A DNA stretch of 21,720 bases from a virus: positions 1-21,720 of IMG/VR virus record IMGVR_UViG_3300025314_000771, one strand, 5' to 3'. Of this stretch, positions 21,208-21,720 are shown piece by piece. Numbering within the stretch: the first letter of the stretch is position 1; the number at the start of each line of letters is the position of its first letter. The position numbers and the translations under genes were made by a program. The notes beneath the pieces are model-generated. The model ran no database searches. It was not told where the DNA came from and saw only the letters and a list, made by a program, of their open reading frames with translations.

Positions 21208-21401
21208 GTCCGTTCCGGGCGCTTCGAAGATCGGGGGCCTTCGACGTCCAATTGCCGATTGAGGCGGGTAATGTACGTCCGCTGCGTCCCGAGTTGCGTG
21301 GCGGTCGCGGTGATCGTCCCGGCTGCCGCTAGGTGGTGTAGGAGGAACAGCCGCCGGAAGTAGCGCGTGGCGTCCGCCAGATTATTCGGGCAGGCGCTCA
21401 T
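21204..21401 (-). CDS. Fis-type helix-turn-helix protein
   Basis: This 65-residue protein starts at ATG 21401 (MSACPNNLADATRYFRRLFL), overlapping the nuclease stop as ATGA. A longer frame to 21437 has no support. Helices (RYFRRLFLLHHLAAAG) lead into TATATQLGTQRTYITRLNRQL, which matches the Fis-type HTH pattern ending many sigma-54 activators and Fis (xxAAxxLGxxRxxLxRxLxxL). It probably binds DNA as a dimer. Its place in the early operon points to a small transcription or DNA-bending factor. Target sites are unknown. Confidence 0.75.
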   Translation of the reverse strand: MSACPNNLADATRYFRRLFLLHHLAAAGTITATATQLGTQRTYITRLNRQLDVEGPRSSKRPERT

Positions 21402-21720
21402 GGCCCATCCTTGCTGATCCGCCGCGCCGTCGCCCACGAGATCGGCCGGCCGCCGACGGTGGGGGAGGGTGGGAAATCGAGTTCGCGGGCCACGTCATCC
21501 ACGCTCCGTGCCACAAACGCTCTGCCGCCCGCCGCGTTCACCTGATCCAGAAAGCTCTGCTGGGCGGGCGTTGTCTTTCCTGTCGCGCTCTTGACCTCGA
21601 TGCTTATCCACTGCCCGAGCATCGGACCGTTACACTGTCCGCCGCAGCCAGCAGGATGGCTTACGCCATGCCCGTCATGCGGCAAAAGCTCAATAACTGT
21701 TCTAGGTCGAAGCGCAAGGA
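21398..21720 (-). CDS. VRR-NUC domain nuclease, N-terminal part beyond window
   Basis: The frame is open to the right edge of the window, so the start lies outside; a TTG at 21685 would be the first possible start inside. The visible end has the VRR-NUC pattern: WISIEVKSATGKTTPAQQSF (the E-V-K core), then LDQVNAAGGRAFVARSVDDV, typical of the family, and a basic tail. VRR-NUC proteins are PD-(D/E)XK nucleases, often Holliday junction or flap nucleases in phage replication and recombination. The N-terminal acidic residues of the site are not in view. Its stop overlaps the start of the Fis-type gene. Confidence 0.85.
   Translation of the reverse strand, partial: LALRPRTVIELLPHDGHGVSHPAGCGGQCNGPMLGQWISIEVKSATGKTTPAQQSFLDQVNAAGGRAFVARSVDDVARELDFPPSPTVGGRPISWATARRISKDGP

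Overview
The window looks like part of the genome (or prophage) of a tailed dsDNA phage, most likely a siphovirus, from a high-GC bacterial host. Every gene I can support lies on the minus strand, so the transcript runs from base 21720 towards base 1. Genes are packed almost without gaps, many joined by 4-base ATGA/GTGA or TGATG overlaps. The host cannot be named from the sequence. No integrase, lysis gene, receptor-binding protein, tRNA or CRISPR array is visible.

In transcription order the first part (21720 to about 16500) is an early or replication module: the end of a VRR-NUC nuclease, a Fis-type helix-turn-helix protein, two tiny cysteine-containing proteins, an XRE regulator with a cysteine-rich tail, a PAPS-reductase/DndC-like ATP-pyrophosphatase preceded by a 9-codon ORF, several small unknown proteins, and a replicative helicase with a DnaB N-terminal domain, a RepA-type ATPase core and a probable winged-helix tail. 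Just past the helicase, 16798-16977 carries a cluster of CTTCACACCGT repeats and hairpins, a candidate replication origin or operator. It lies inside a small ORF coupled to a second DNA-binding protein. The stretch 16102-16532 has hairpins and only one doubtful ORF; it may hold the promoter of the late genes.

The second part (about 16100 to 1) is the packaging and structural module: a possible small-terminase-like protein, a PD-(D/E)XK nuclease, an unknown protein in the usual small-terminase position, the large terminase, a small membrane protein, the portal, a MuF-type head protein, and one 824-residue protein that appears to join capsid protease, scaffold and major capsid protein. A strong hairpin follows, then an O-antigen-ligase-like integral membrane protein and a two-helix membrane protein, both unexpected inside a head operon. 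Connector, neck and tail-terminator genes, the tail tube, an inserted HNH endonuclease gene with lower GC, two proteins in the tail-chaperone position and an unfinished tape-measure gene complete the window.

The points most worth a second look are the capsid fusion with its internal start, the O-antigen-ligase-like gene behind the hairpin, the repeat cluster beside the helicase, and the PAPS-reductase-like gene with its methyltransferase-like leader ORF.
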